Positions 45,901 to 55,291 of a stretch of DNA of 64,000 bases are shown piece after piece (positions within the stretch are counted from its first letter, which is position 1; every line of letters begins with the position of its first letter). Where the stretch lies: positions 217,356 to 281,355 of the forward strand of contig JBBHKE010000323.1 of assembly GCA_037447655.1 (NCBI GenBank), written 5' to 3'. This stretch comes from Zygnema cylindricum (lineage: Eukaryota; Streptophyta; Zygnematophyceae; Zygnematales; Zygnemataceae). The notes under the pieces are model-generated. The model was not told where the DNA came from. It did not search any database and saw nothing but the letters and a program-made list of their open reading frames with translations. Made by a program: the position numbers and the translations under genes.

Positions 45901-47183
45901 AATTAAAACTTAACAACTACTAAATGAAAACTGAACGGATACGAAGGAATGGAAATAGAAACAGTAAATGGAAATGGAACGGCGGGTTATTTTTTGCAGG
46001 AGCCTATCCTGCCACGTCAGCATTATTGGGTCTCCAATACTACACTTTGGGAAAACTTGAATGGTATTTTGAAAATATTACTTTTGTCGATATTGTGTGA
46101 AATGTTGATTGTTATTTTGCGTTCAGTTTTCTTGTGTGTATATTTTTTCTTCAAACTAGACTTAGTTATGTTATTTTGGTGTTTTTTTCTTTCGCTTTGT
46201 ATTGTTTTGCTTCATTTTGTTTTGTTTTGTTCTGTTTCGTACTGTTTCGTTTGTTTTTTTTTTGTTTTTTTTTTGAAGTTTTAGTTTTCGTTTTCGTTTT
46301 CGTTTATGTTTATAATTTTTGTTTTTTTTCTGTTTCTTTTTGTTTTTGGTTTGTTGTTGTTACTTGACATGTAGTTGTCCCTCCCTCTCCCTCCATCCCT
46401 CCCTCTCCTCTTCCTCTCCCCCTCCCCCTCCCCCCCCCCCTCTTGTGGGTGTGACAGTTAACCTCAATTTTTTTTCATTTTAACAAATTTCCTCTTTTTT
46501 TTTTTTTTTTTTTGAAAAGTGAAAAACATTCATTAAAAAACTGGTTCCCTTACACTGAAAATTAATGTTTATGTTTGAGTGTTTTTTTTTTTCAAAGTAA
46601 AGATTACTGGTGAATTTGTCTTTGCTCTTTCCTGTCTTTATTTTGTTCTGTTTTTCTTAGTTTCTGTCTTTCCTTTGTTTTGTCGAGTTTAATATAATTT
46701 TTTTTCTGAAAACAAGCATTTTGTAAAACTTGTCAAAAGTTGTCCATATAGGTTTTCGTGCATCGTTTTGTAAAGCTTTTTGTGGAGTTTTCTGTAAGCT
46801 TTTTGTCATGTTTTCATGGGGCTTTTTGTAAATCTTTTTGTAAAGTTTGTAGTATAATTTGTTGTGAAGTTCATTGTAAAGTTTGTCGTAAAGTTTGCCG
46901 TAATGTTTGTTCCGTAATCTTTGTGATGGTGTCTAGTCTTTTGTGTCTTTATTGTTTTTGTTTGTTTGTGCTTTTTATACTATTTTTTTTAACTTGTGAC
47001 TTTCACAGGTATGTTGGAAACAGCGAAAGAGCGCTGGACGGATTTCGTAAAGCTTTTCGTATTCTTGCGGTCACACATGGGAGAGATCACGGATTGGTCC
47101 GTGAACTTTATCGACAAATAGAAGAAGCCGAAAGAGAACCTTCCGCAAATCATGGAAATAGGATAATGGCGTCAGGGATGTAG
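34795..47183 (+). CDS. ASHR1: SET/MYND protein, ASHR1/SMYD type (14 exons, 487 aa)
   Basis: Exons: 34795-34909, 36014-36162, 37926-38060, 38874-38916, 39317-39435, 40857-40945, 41540-41621, 41850-41954, 42633-42723, 43271-43384, 43894-44006, 44737-44806, 46000-46063, 47009-47183. All junctions are GT-AG, keep phase and yield 487 residues, close to plant ASHR1. A split SET N-part (residues 1-55) precedes a MYND zinc finger with C61, C64, C74, C77, C83, C87, H95 and C99. An LRLALRIW helix and the I-SET part follow. The SET signature NHSC (215-218) comes next, then SYAD (248-251) with the predicted catalytic Tyr, and post-SET CNCDRC (271-276). A TPR-like C-terminal region (LGLQYYTLGKLEW, ALDGFRKAF) ends the protein. 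It is predicted to be a lysine methyltransferase; substrate not deducible. The ortholog call is by pattern recall. Confidence 0.9.
36255..36345. repeat. GA-rich intronic tract
   Basis: GAGAGGGAGGGGGAGGGAG-type low complexity in intron 2 of the ASHR1-like gene, just after the exon 2 splice site region. Confidence 0.85.
36875..36955. repeat. CT-rich intronic tract
   Basis: CCCTCTCCCT repeats in intron 2. Confidence 0.85.
37005..37205. mobile_element. TA-flanked-family MITE, degenerate, in intron 2
   Basis: It carries GCCTCTTAAAACATA, TTGTCGGATTGTTAATCCG, CCTTCCGATTGGCGGTCTCC, and a right arm ending CTAATGGTGATACAC. Same family as 40436-40682. Confidence 0.7.
37385..37845. repeat. CT-rich then GA-rich intronic tracts
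   Basis: A long imperfect repeat of CTCTCCCTCCCACTTTCTCC (a unit of about 60 bp, five or so copies to 37700) is followed by GGGAAGGAGGGAA repeats at 37738-37845. The opposite-strand complementarity of the two tracts could form intramolecular pairing in the transcript. Confidence 0.85.
38083..38105. repeat. Poly-G run
   Basis: An uninterrupted G run of about 22 bases in intron 3, close to the exon 3 donor. A similar G run lies at 42123-42144 in intron 8. Confidence 0.9.
38180..38870. repeat. Intronic minisatellite with GATTAGTGTGGAT units
   Basis: About nine to ten diverged units of 60-75 bp. Each has TTACCTGATTAGTGTGGAT-like text, a GGGAGGGGAGAGG run, and AGGTAGGC. The array ends directly before the 43-nt exon at 38874. 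Confidence 0.85.
40055..40437. mobile_element. TA-flanked MITE in intron 5, first of two abutting copies
   Basis: It runs from TACGCCGTCTATCCCTATTAG to ACGCTAATAGCGATTTATGGTGTA. The interior contains a tandem (AAAAATGGACAAAAATGG) stretch and CTTCCGATTGGTGGTCTCC. Confidence 0.8.
40436..40682. mobile_element. TA-flanked MITE in intron 5, second copy sharing the TA
   Basis: It starts at TACACCGTATATCGCTATTAG, using the final TA of the previous copy. It ends near CGCTAATAGTGATTTTATGG. The interior has CTTCCGATTGGCGGTCTCC and three short GAAAATCG repeats. Confidence 0.8.
40945..41095. repeat. CT-rich intronic tract
   Basis: CTCTCTCTCCCTCGCTCT-type repeats begin right at the exon 40857-40945 donor. 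Confidence 0.9.
41660..41772. repeat. GA-rich intronic tract
   Basis: GGGAGAGGGAGAGG repeats in the intron before exon 41850-41954. Confidence 0.9.
42120..42225. repeat. Poly-G run plus CT tract
   Basis: About 22 consecutive G are followed by CTCTCTTTCTC repeats, in the intron before exon 42633-42723. Confidence 0.9.
42400..42535. repeat. GA-rich intronic tract
   Basis: GAGGGAGAGGGGGAAGG repeats in the same intron as the preceding CT tract. Confidence 0.9.
42748..42930. repeat. (CT)n microsatellite
   Basis: Two nearly pure CT runs (about 42751-42800 and 42850-42925) follow the exon ending at 42723. Confidence 0.95.
43020..43215. repeat. GA-rich intronic tract
   Basis: GGGAGAGAGAGGGAAGAGAGG-type text lies shortly before exon 43271-43384. 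Confidence 0.85.
44007..44350. repeat. Intronic minisatellite of donor-like units
   Basis: About nine diverged units of 30-38 bp read (A/T)GGGAAG(G/A)TAGGAGAGGGAGAGACA. The array starts at the exon 43894-44006 donor (GTGAAG|GTAAGGAGAGGGAGAG), so the unit resembles the splice site itself. Confidence 0.85.
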
Positions 47184-48748
47184 AGATTTGAAAAACGTGT
47201 TTTGTGTTTTTTTTGTTTGTTTACAATTCAAAGGAGTTTTTAATGTGTTTAAAATGTTAAGGGAGATAAAAGGAAGTGAGGAAATTCTCTTGGAGCGATT
47301 ATGGGTCGTGGATGAATGGAAGTGAAGCAATCTTTTGAATTTGACAAGTTTTTGTCTTTAGTGTGTTGTCTTCTTTCTTGTCGCTTAATTACTTTTTCTC
47401 TAATAGAAACGTTAAGGAATTCCTAAAGTTCAAAATGCAAAAATAAAAAACGAAGCAAACAAATTGGTTCAATGAACAAGTAGTTTCTCATACTTGTTAC
47501 TGTTTTTTTTCTTGTTGCCGCTTCCTATAGTGCTTTATTAGTCTGTCTTTTTTGTTTGTTACTTTCTTTCTCAGAATTTTTCATTTTTAGTTTGTCGCTT
47601 CTGTTTTTATATTTTTTTTAGATTTCATTTTGGCTTTTCCTTTCTTTTGTGTCCATGTATTCTGACTGTTAACCATCGCACTTTCAATAAAGCTTATTGT
47701 TATTGACGAAACCTTTTCATGCGTAAAAAGCCGTTGAAAAGAAAGTGTGGAGGTGAGTGTTAAAAATAGGCACAACTATCTGAATGGGAAATACCGTAGC
47801 TTGAAAAAAATCACATTTTTGTCGATTAAAGGCTAAAAAGTGAATAGTGATCGACATACGAGTGGTTTACTATCATAATTGCGAAGTAAAAAGGATACGG
47901 CATTACGAAATTGAATGTGTAATTTCTCACATTTGGCTCGGTTTCTTTTTGTTTGTGTTTTGAGTAAATATAGCCTCTTGGGGTGTTTTAGGGTTTTAAG
48001 GTGTTTAGGGTTTGGGTGCACCCATCGCCCCTCGAGGATACTCATGGTGGGTTTTAAGTAAAACTTAGGCCAAAATTTTGCACTATTAAAAAAGTTGTTC
48101 AGAAGTCGTTAGAACTTTTACGAATCATCTTTTTACTCTTGGTTTTCTTTCTAGGTTTCGTATTGTTTGTTGTTTTGGGTAGTTATAACCTTTTTGATGT
48201 TAGAGTATTGAATCTTGGTTGAGGATTCTCATATTAGACATTTGTATTGTTTGAAACCTAAGTATCATACTATTTGAAAGTTTATTTTGATACCATCGAT
48301 GTTTGCCTATGTGTATGTAGAACTTATTGCGTATTCTGAAATTCTTTAGTATTTAGCGAAAATGAAATAACCTTAAAAAAGAAAGCGCGATGGTAAACCA
48401 CCCGAGTACAGGGAACAAAGGAAACAAACAGTCAGAAAAATCTGGAAAACGGAGGACATGGGGATTGGTTTAGTTTGAGGCTCAATTTCAAACACCATGT
48501 TTGGATGCGATTGAATGTGAAGGAAGAAGATGAGAAGTACATTTAAAAAGTGCGATGGTAAACCAAACCATGGGAAAAAAAAAGTGTGACGGCACTAAAC
48601 TGAAAAACTGAGCGTGGAGGGATGCAAGCAAAACTAAAAATATAGAGCGAAAGAAACGGACACCCAAACAAAAGGCACGCCAACCAATGGCATTAAAAGA
48701 AACAATGAGCACAAAAGAAACAACAAAATAGTGTACCCGAACCAACAC
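47184..48748. other. Intergenic sequence downstream of the ASHR1-like gene
   Basis: AT-rich, no recognised gene. The first few hundred bases are expected to include the 3' untranslated region; a candidate AATAAA lies near 47448. Confidence 0.5.
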
Positions 48749-49250
48749 TACATCGTGAATCGCTATTAGCATTAAGAAATAATCAGTGTAAAAAAACATA
48801 TAGTGTTATTAACTCTAATTTGGGTTCAAGGCCTTCCGCCAAAAATAATAAAAAAACTTTAATTTGGGTACAATGTTTTCCATATTGTAGCCGTATAGCC
48901 TGTGTTCACATAGTCGACGTTTGAACATGTGAGAACAGGTTCGTGATTATCTGCCGTCGTTATTACTACGAATCAAATCTGAGTCCACTTTTTTGTGTTG
49001 ACACACGCACTTTCGTGTGTCGACGCCTTTATCTGACAACCTTTCTGTACAATCGTACGAAAGGACTGGCGCATTTCGTAGACTACACTATTTTAAAAAT
49101 GTCCAAATTAGAATTATTAACGCTAACTAAACAGCACCTATATTAACAAAAAAAAAACAATTAGAGTTATTAATTCTATTTTAGGTTCGAGGGTCAAAAT
49201 TTGAGGGCACCGAATAAGTGTTATTGACGCTAATAGAGAGTCACGGTGTA
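48749..49250. mobile_element. TA-flanked MITE (~500 bp)
   Basis: The ends TACATCGTGAATCGCTATTAGC and TTGACGCTAATAGAGAGTCACGGTGTA are inverted, with TA at both ends. Long-type relative of 63192-63474. Confidence 0.75.
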
Positions 49251-50280
49251 CCTAACCAAACCTCAACATAGCTGAAGAGTTATTAAGAGCACTGCCTAAA
49301 GTCCCCCGGGCTCGGTGTAGCATGCTGAGGGAGTTGTCACGTGGCCCAGCAAGTTGGAGGGACCGCGGCTTGAAGCACCAGGAAAAGGAACGTGATTATG
49401 TACATTGTGATGCTATGGATGACTTTATTCCGATGTCGGTCGAGAAATCTGGTTTTTTCGGAGTTGCTTTGGATAGGTTCCTCCATAATTGAGGTCATTG
49501 TTGTTCTAAAAGATGGGGCATTGGGAAAGTAAGTTCTTTTCTTTAAAAAAAGAAAGGACATTTTCTTTTACTTATCGATAACATTTACCTACATTTTCTT
49601 TTACTTATCGATAACATTTACCTGTGGCTTTATAATGAGTGCAAGCTTTTATCCTCCTTTGATCCGTTATTGCCGTTAAGGATCGTTCCACGTGTTCCGG
49701 AACTCCCTTGACATACTCCACCGAGCTTGGTGGATTTAAGGGGCTCCTTTTAAAATTCTTTAGTGATGTCGAGGAAGGTTTTTGTCTTGGTATGTTATTT
49801 GTTGTTGTTTTTGTGCTCGTTGTTTCTTTCAATGTCTTTTGTTGGCTTGCCCTTTTGCGCCTGTTAGTTTCTTTCGCATCGTTTTTCCCTTTAGCTTCCT
49901 TTTACTCTCATTTGATTTTCTTTGTTTTGTTTTTGCCTTTCGTATTTTGTTCTTTTAGTTTACCTTAGTGGTACTAATGTTGATAGCCATTTACGGTATA
50001 CCTCCAAACCTACTTGTATGATGTACAAAATAGCTTCAATAACACTAGTTCTTATGGTATTGGCTTTCTTTTCTAAACACATTCTTTTCGAGGTTCATGG
50101 TCGTCCACGTCATTCAGACCGATCTGGAAATATAACTAGTGACGCCAAAAACATCTAATTATTTTTTACGTCAATAGAAAACCACCCTGTAACCCAACTG
50201 TCCAGCATTCAGGGGCGGTCCAAAAGTAAGTTGCATCCTCCAGAACAAAGCGAGATAACCACTCTGCTGCGAATGTGTTA
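49251..50280. other. Intergenic sequence between the ASHR1-like and DUF455 genes
   Basis: It includes a 33-bp tandem duplication (49557-49622, ACATTTTCTTTTACTTATCG...). A minus-strand open frame (49605-49832) ends at a donor-like GCCACAG|GTAAAT, but I recognise no family and do not call it. Confidence 0.45.
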
Positions 50281-50432
50281 TTTCTAGAGAAAATTATAAA
50301 TCAGTGTTAATATCACTATTTAGATAAGTGGCCTTTAATGAGCCACGTATCGAGACGTAATTCGGTATAGTTAGACCTACTAAAGTGTTATCAATAAAAT
50401 TTTACTAACTCTAATAGTGATGGACGGTGCAG
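50281..50432. mobile_element. MITE fragment, right half
   Basis: The words CAGTGTTAATATCACTATTTAG, AAGTGGC and ACTCTAATAGTGATGGACGGTGCA match the right half of the element at 53828-54028. Confidence 0.55.
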
Positions 50433-50680
50433 GTAACAATCAGCTCTAAATTTGAAACCGATCAAGACCAATGAAGACAAAGTCAAACCATTTTTTATCC
50501 AAATAGATTCCAATCACCAAATGTTTTCTTATTTGCAAGGCAACAATGAATAAATTGAGTTGAGGCAATCAAATACAGAGCAGTAAGACGAGAAAAGAAC
50601 ACGGCATTCTGACACAGGATCTCACAAGGAAGCAAGATTACGAAAATCTTGTGATACCACAGTAAATAAATATGGCAAAT

Positions 50681-53600
50681 TCAATTTTCAATTTTCTGTC
50701 CATTCCCTTCATTTGAAGCCAAAGGCAAGTACCAATCAGGTCCAAACCCTGCTTCAGATCTTGCTTTCTCATTGAAAGGAGGTTTCAGTGGTCCTCTAAA
50801 ATGTTTTCTAACTGTCTTATGAAATTCCTGAATGGTGTATTCATTTATATTCACTATATTGTCTGTTTTAAAATCTCCCGATTCTCCTGAAGGACTGCTT
50901 GATAGTTCAATTGTCTCTGATTTTTGAGCAATGTCACTCAAATCTCGTTCACATAAAAACGAAAACCAACGGACTCCAGCCGCACAGTGCGTTATTTCCT
51001 CCGGATAAATCGTTTTTTCTAATAAATCGGCGGTTAAATGATCCCCACCGGCTCGAAATCGCGAAATGGTTTGTGGTACCACATCCAATCCTCGTGCCTG
51101 AAGAAAGAAAAGAAGAAAAGAAAGAAAAGAAGAGATGGAAAGGAAGGAAAGAATAAAAAGAAGAAGAAAGAGAAGAAGGAAGAGAAGAGAAAGAAGAAGG
51201 AGAAAGAGAAAAAGAAAGAGAAGAAGAAAGAGAAGAAGAAAGAGAAAAAGAAAGAGAAGAAAGAGCAGAAGAAAGAAAAGAAAGAGAAAAAAGAGAAGAA
51301 GACGAGAAGACGAGAAGACGAAAGAGAAAAAGAAAGCGAAGAAAGAGAAGAAAGAGAAGAAGGAAAAGAATCAAGGAAGAAAAATAGATGACGAAAAGGA
51401 AGTAAGAGTTACAAAGAATCAATTGAGCATCCAAAGAAGTAAAACAGGCAAGAGAAATCTAAGAGCCTAGTAAGTAAGAAACAGCCACACATTGCAGTTA
51501 TATGCTGTGTAATTCATGACTTTTTTTTTCAATTGGTGAAAGAAGCTGTACAACTTTTCAGGATCACCATTTGTAATAGACATGAAGAGATATTTCAGCA
51601 AACGAATTCAAATGCATCTTGAAGGACTTGAAAACATGCTGCTTTTAACTAAGTAGACTCATTGAAAACTGCTGAGAAAAAATAATAAATGACAAATATA
51701 TTAGTCTATGGCCTTCTTTTCCTGCCAAACACCAAAACAATAAGTTATTGGATTAATGGATCTTTTAGAACAAAGAGCTCCCAGGCTCCCTACTGAATGC
51801 AAGATCAGTCTTGTCAAGCAGTTTCACAAAAGAACCAAACAATCAAAAATCTCTGCAGTAGCCAAGATCCTCTCAACTCATCAATCTTGATCAATGTGGA
51901 AACGATGTATCATTCCTGACTACTTTATGACCAGTTTAAAGCTTTTACCTCATGGACACAGTGCTCAATGGCCAGTCTTGCTCGTAAACTGTCAGCTGTT
52001 TCACTTGCAGAATCCCATAAACCTTCATGCCCTGGTAATGCTCCATAATGTGAACCCATCTCCTCCAATCTCTCGGCCAACATAGCAAAATGTTTTCCTT
52101 CATCAGCCGCTACCTGGACAAAGTCATCAAAAAAAGCTCGCGGCATATGTTCTTTTTTGCCAAAGCGGGCAATTATGTCCTGCATAAGGAGGCACACTAA
52201 ATTTTAATCAAACAAGACACCTTCTTGTTTTGCCGTTTTCGGCAAAGCAAGTATCCAAAGCTTATCGGATCCAATACGGTTTTAGATCATAGTATTAACG
52301 GCCGCTAACGACAAGGCATTTCAGGCTTTGCAAGCTTTGTTTAATACCTTCTGCACCATCTCCTATGGGATGCAAAAAGAAAGGATGAAAACAGAAAGCT
52401 CCATGGGCCAAAATACAAGGTCAACTAGCTCTGATTTTCGAAGAGATTGACTTACCCATGAGAGATCAATGGCCCAACTCTCAATGTGGACCAGTGAATG
52501 CACTAGAGCTTGACGACTTAGTAGACTCCCACCTTTTCCTCGTTTGCCCATTTCACGGGCAGGGACCACTTTCACCTGCACCCAGGTTAACTGATGTCAA
52601 ACAGACTTATATGTGCATATAATCAACAATATGAGGGAATAGAGGAGAAGATGCTCAACATGCCACTTTGATTTAATGTAATTTATACATTAGTCTCCTT
52701 GTACGTCATCATCTGTGTCCTGACTGACATAAAAAAAGTGTTTAATTCTATACTCCGAGTCAGCTTCGTAAGCGGGGATAGAGTTATTCACTGTGATTCG
52801 ATAACTACAACACATGTCCAAATGCCATAGGTTCACAAAACAAAACAAAACAAAAAACAAATTTTGAAAACAAAAGAAAGCAAAGAGTGATCACTGAAGA
52901 CTTCCACAATGTAAGCATGTTCACATGGCACAAAATATGCATCGTAATGGCCAACCAAACACAATATTATTGGGATGGAATTCTAATATTGCCGGAAAAA
53001 TTTCCAGACTTCATGCTTAAGCAATGTCAGAATATTATAGAAAGATACCAGGCTATAACATCCTAAAAGTAATCCATAATCCTTAATGTAATGAAATCCT
53101 TCATGTAAAAATCACGCCCATTGGAGACACATTGCTCATGTGATCAAATCCTTAATAAACAACTAGGAAAATTCTACTTGCTATCTTCTATCATTGTGCC
53201 AATCACACGAGTCCTTGCAACCATACATATATACATACATACAAATAATACATTATATATATGGATACGTTTCAAGTTTCAGGGAATAAAGCATCATGGA
53301 GACTATTGAGATTCTCAATAATATTTACAAGATGGGGACATACCATGCAATTTCAAATTTTATCACGAAAAATAAATTTGAATTAAAATAAGAATTCAAT
53401 TACATATAGAGCTACCTCTTTGGGCACCTTAAAATTCTGATCCAATTTGTTTTTCTTTAGAAGATATCTTCATGGGAATGAAGTTACTTTCATCTCTATG
53501 GGAACTAAAGGCCGTAGCTTCCTCCATATTGAAACTTACCGAAGCAATTCTCCTAAATTTCATGTGAATACTTCTCCAGTGTAAGTTCCTACTCTTGTGC

Positions 53601-54532
53601 CAAGTTCTCGAAGTGTTTCCATAACAGAAAGAAGCAAAGCTTCTTTGTAATGTGTGATGTTATTGGTGAAATTAAAGTTCTTTCATTAGCCTGGAGGTTC
53701 ATCATATCATCACATCACATGCTCAAATTTCTAACTTTCAACTCAATACTGCAAGACTTTAGATCATGTACAAGCTTCTTCTCACTTTAAAATTAATACA
53801 AACAATGTGATTTTTTGCTGAAATTTATGCACTGCCCATCGCTATCAGAGTTGCTTACTCTAATTCGAGTGAGTTTTTTTTTCGACATAAAATCACAAAT
53901 TAGTGTTAACACTATTTAGTTAAGTGGCACATAACGCGCCACATGGGCAAATCATAATTTTGTGAAGTTAATTCTAATAATGCGTTTTCTCTAATCATTC
54001 ACTAACTCTGTTGGCGATGGACAGTGTACTTGCATATGCTCAAGTTTCACTTCCAACCTGATAGTGCAGTGCCATGCACAAGCTTCTCATTTTAAATCAA
54101 TACAAAAAATGTGATTTTATACAAGCACCTCACTTTAAAATCAATACAAACGATGTGATTTTACACACTCTTTTCACTTTAAAATCAATAAAGCCAATGT
54201 GATTTTATACAAGCTTCTCATTTTAAAATCAACACGACCAATGTAGTTTTATGCAAGCTTCTCACTTTATATTCAATACAAATGTATTTTTTCTGCAGAA
54301 GTTTGTAGCTTACTGTGTTGTCCCTTGCTGGATGCATGGGTGCTGTATCCCAGGGCCCTCCTTCTTCCTCACCATAAGGTTGAGAAATGCTTCCACTTTG
54401 CCACAACTTTACAGCAATAGCACCATGCTCTGCCTTTTTCCATGGATTCCCAGTTTTCAACACTTTACAAGCTGCTTGAACAAGGGTGTCACTGCTGCAT
54501 GGAGGAGGAGGGCAGTCGATTTCTGCCTCCAT
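50681..54532 (-). CDS. DUF455 ferritin-like protein (4 exons, 328 aa)
   Basis: Exons in coding order: 54532-54314, 52575-52456, 52179-51949, 51097-50681. All are GT-AG and phase 0, giving 328 residues. The N-terminal part has LVQAACKVLKTGNPWKK and DTAPMHPARDNTVKVVP. The ferritin-like helical core follows: LVHSLVHIESWAIDL (about 99-113), VAADEGKHF (about 135-143), LEEMGSHYGALPGHEGLW, IEHCVHEARGLDVVP (about 185-199) and YPEEITHCAAGVRWF. Repeated Glu/His positions (HIE, DEGKH, EHCVHE, EEITH) are those expected for a di-metal site. The biochemical role of DUF455 proteins is not established. It is divergently arranged with the COMMD10-like gene. The minus-strand Met at 54532 is the only start that keeps the N-terminal similarity. 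Confidence 0.9.
51101..51395. repeat. (GAA)n-like purine tract in DUF455 intron 3
   Basis: AAGAAGAGAAAGAAGG repeats of about 300 bp. On the gene's sense strand this is a polypyrimidine run of TTC/TCT placed directly before the last exon's 3' splice site. Confidence 0.95.
53828..54028. mobile_element. TIR MITE (~200 bp) in DUF455 intron 1
   Basis: The ends TGCACTGCCCATCGCTATCAGAGTT and AACTCTGTTGGCGATGGACAGTGTA are imperfect inverted repeats. The interior has TTAGTGTTAACACTATTTAG. Confidence 0.7.
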
Positions 54533-54785
54533 TACGATTGCCAGAGAAAATGCTGGTGAAGAAGATGATAGGAAAAATAGAAGCCACGGCCAAAAACCCT
54601 GAGAAGCCCGAATCCTAAAACCCAGTCTTCAACACTTTACAAGCTGCTTGTACAAGGGTTCTATTCGTGGGGGAGAAGGAGGGCATTCGATTTCTGCCTC
54701 CATTTGCCAGAGAATATGCGGATGAAGAAGATGATAGCAGAAATAGAGGCCACTGGGAGAAAACCACTGGCAGCCAGAGATAATC
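54446..54785. repeat. Tandem duplication over the DUF455 first exon
   Basis: A unit of about 175 bp (54446-54620) carrying the start of exon 1 is repeated at 54621-54785. The second copy keeps an ATG context (minus strand, about 54702) but is out of frame with the LVQAACKV region because of indels. It looks like a dead extra first exon. Confidence 0.85.
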
Positions 54786-55291
54786 CTCTTGCTTTAAGGT
54801 AAGAGAAGGTCTTTCAAACTTGCTGAAATTGGGAATGATACAGTAATTTCCTGCTGAGAGCCGTATTTCAAAATTTAAACCTAAGGAAGCATATCATTCA
54901 GCATTTAAACCTAAAGAAGCATTTAAACCTAAAGAAGCATATCATTCAAAATTTCAAACTCGGAAAATGTCAAAAATGTTGTTTGGCTTCAAAGTTTCGA
55001 AGTGAAACATAAAACATCAAAACTGAAGATTGGCTTCGCCATAGCATGGAGTTTCAACTTTCAAAAAATCCCGTCCTTTTCGATTTCTCAATATTGTTTT
55101 TCGATGCTATTTGTCAATATCATAAATAGATACAGCAATTTGTAGAAATAGCTCCTTTCCTGACTGCTGAATTGGCTTGCTTCATGAAAGGCTTTATCGT
55201 TCACTCTTATATTTGCATCTCTGCAGGTTTCCTGGTAAATTATGTGGTTTGAATGAACGGTTTATCTTGATTGCTAATAATAGATACTAAA
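54786..55291. promoter_or_regulatory. Shared upstream region of a divergent gene pair
   Basis: About 760 bp separate the start codons of the DUF455 (54532, minus) and COMMD10-like (55292, plus) genes, part of it taken up by the duplication. It contains a short direct repeat, ATTTAAACCTAAAGAAGCAT (54900-54950). No TATA box is obvious. Confidence 0.45.

Noticed and set aside
49605-49832. Minus-strand open frame with a donor-like end
   Set aside because: There is no recognisable domain, and a partner exon could not be joined convincingly. Too weak to call a gene.
51038-51470. Lys/Glu/Arg-rich open frames on the plus strand
   Set aside because: These are translations of the GAA purine tract in a DUF455 intron; every frame of such a tract is open and charged.
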